The notes beneath the pieces are model-generated. The model saw only the letters and a program-made list of their open reading frames with translations, was not told the DNA's origin and did not search any database. From NCBI GenBank assembly GCA_964477115.1, contig CAYZCY010000054.1, positions 1 to 6,570 of the forward strand: a DNA stretch of 6,570 bases, written 5' to 3'. Made by a program: the position numbers and the translations under genes. Of this stretch, positions 6,005 to 6,570 are shown in pieces. This DNA is from RGIG3135 sp964477115. GTDB taxonomy: Bacteria; Actinomycetota; Coriobacteriia; Coriobacteriales; Eggerthellaceae. Every line of letters starts with the position of its first letter. The stretch's first letter is position 1.

Positions 6005-6102
6005 TCCGTTTATCCAGAGTCGGGGGAGAGAGTTGGCTTGACGATCCCGACACCAACCTGGCACATGTGCCAAGGTGGTCCGGCCGACAGCGATGAAGGA
6101 GG
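6005..6102 (+). promoter_or_regulatory. SAM riboswitch (SAM-I/SAM-IV clan) controlling metK translation
   Basis: The leader carries the clan landmarks in order: TTATCCAGAG (6010-6019), a GGAG..GA kink-turn-like segment (6024-6031), a GGC-bearing loop, CCAACC (6053-6058), GGTGGTCC (6074-6081) and GATGA (6092-6096). P1 pairs 6005-6014 with 6092-6100, nine pairs with G6008 bulged. P2 pairs TCGGGG (6020-6025) with TCCCGA (6045-6050), the innermost pair being G-U. P3 is a long hairpin, 6052-6063 with 6068-6079 around a CATG loop. TTGGCT (6033-6038) can pair with GGCCGA (6082-6087), like the clan's pseudoknot. The 3' strand of P1 contains AAGGA of the metK ribosome binding site, so SAM binding would hide it and lower translation. 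P4 is absent or only GTC/GAC (6078-6088). Class assignment within the clan is uncertain. Confidence 0.82.
6096..6102 (+). promoter_or_regulatory. metK ribosome binding site, sequestered in riboswitch P1
   Basis: AAGGAGG is a near-ideal Shine-Dalgarno sequence 6 nt before the ATG at 6109. Its first five bases (6096-6100) pair with 6005-6010 in P1 of the SAM aptamer, so it is accessible only when P1 is open. Confidence 0.85.
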
Positions 6103-6108
6103 AAAAGC

Positions 6109-6570
6109 ATGACCATCGCAAATTCATACTTGTTCACCTCGGAGTCCGTTACCGAGGGTCACCCCGATAAGATGTGCGATCAGATTTCTGACGCCATCCT
6201 CGATGCAATTCTTGCCAAGGAGATCGAGTTGGCAGAAGCCGGCTACGTTGCTCCAGGTGGCAAGCCCGCCGATCCCTCGCAGGTGCGCTGCGCGTGTGAG
6301 ACCTTGGTCACCACCGGTCAGGTGGTTGTTGCCGGCGAGATTCGCACCCAGGCTTACGTCGACGTTCAGTCCATCGTGCGGGAAGTGGTGACCGACATTG
6401 GCTATGACCGCGCCAAGTACGGCTTTGACGGCAACACCTGCGGCGTGATGAACGCCATCCACGAGCAGTCTCCCGATATCGCCCAGGGCGTTGACGAGTC
6501 TTGGGAGGTCCAGCACGGCGCTGACGCGACAGCTGACCCTTATGAAAACGTAGGCGCTGGAGACCAGGGT
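6109..6570 (+). CDS. metK: S-adenosylmethionine synthetase (3' truncated by window)
   Basis: MetK makes S-adenosylmethionine from methionine and ATP in the cytoplasm, as a tetramer in most bacteria. The first 154 codons are present and the frame is open at the window end. LFTSESVTEGHPDKMCDQIS (8-27) is the N-terminal signature, with H18 and D20 matching the catalytic His and Mg-binding Asp of the E. coli enzyme. TTGQVVVAGEI (68-78), GFDGNTCGV (105-113), EQSPDIAQGVD (119-129) and the start of the GAGDQG signature (149-154) follow. Relative to E. coli MetK there is an insert of about 18 residues at 36-58, and about 12 extra residues at 131-147. The latter resembles actinobacterial MetK as I recall it. 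The start is fixed by AAGGAGG at 6096-6102. Regulation is by its own promoter and the SAM riboswitch in its leader. The central and C-terminal domains lie outside the window. Confidence 0.97.
   Translation, partial: MTIANSYLFTSESVTEGHPDKMCDQISDAILDAILAKEIELAEAGYVAPGGKPADPSQVRCACETLVTTGQVVVAGEIRTQAYVDVQSIVREVVTDIGYDRAKYGFDGNTCGVMNAIHEQSPDIAQGVDESWEVQHGADATADPYENVGAGDQG

Overview
The window is a densely packed, GC-rich stretch of bacterial chromosome in which every gene lies on the + strand. It reads as core and near-core metabolism, with no sign of a mobile element, phage, CRISPR array, tRNA or rRNA. The likely source is an anaerobic Actinomycetota, probably class Coriobacteriia. This is inference. 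It rests on the actinobacterial style of the MetK start (TTGQV.VAGE motif and an insert before GAGDQG), a DUF1461 membrane protein next to gltX, a large four-cluster ferredoxin-like protein, and near-total avoidance of TTA, CTA and TCA codons.

Layout. Positions 3-140 hold the last 45 codons of an unrecognised gene, which overlaps by four bases (ATGA) a TIGR01906/DUF1461 integral membrane protein (137-895). After a 53-nt gap comes gltX, glutamyl-tRNA synthetase (949-2559), complete and with an unusual insert of about 40 residues. Only 12 nt later a TTG-started gene (2572-4065) encodes an unnamed iron-sulfur protein with two ferredoxin modules separated by a Cys-containing middle domain. Its start is uncertain because a terminator-like hairpin lies inside its first codons. 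An 83-nt gap leads to a two-gene unit: a PaaI-type hot-dog thioesterase (4149-4559) and, 15 nt on, an ATP-grasp ligase resembling glutathionylspermidine synthase (4575-5960). The window ends inside metK, S-adenosylmethionine synthetase (6109-6570, first 154 codons).

The most interesting region is the 148-nt leader of metK (5961-6108). A good sigma-70-type promoter (TTGACT, 18 nt, TATTAT) overlaps the end of the ATP-grasp gene. A perfect 7-bp inverted repeat sits at the expected transcription start. The leader then carries a SAM riboswitch of the SAM-I/SAM-IV clan whose closing P1 helix pairs with the metK Shine-Dalgarno sequence. This gives a direct model in which SAM binding shuts off translation of the SAM-making enzyme. 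The aptamer appears to be compact, with little or no P4 helix.

The genes do not form one obvious pathway. gltX and the Fe-S gene look co-transcribed, and so do the thioesterase and the ATP-grasp gene. metK has its own promoter and its own feedback control.
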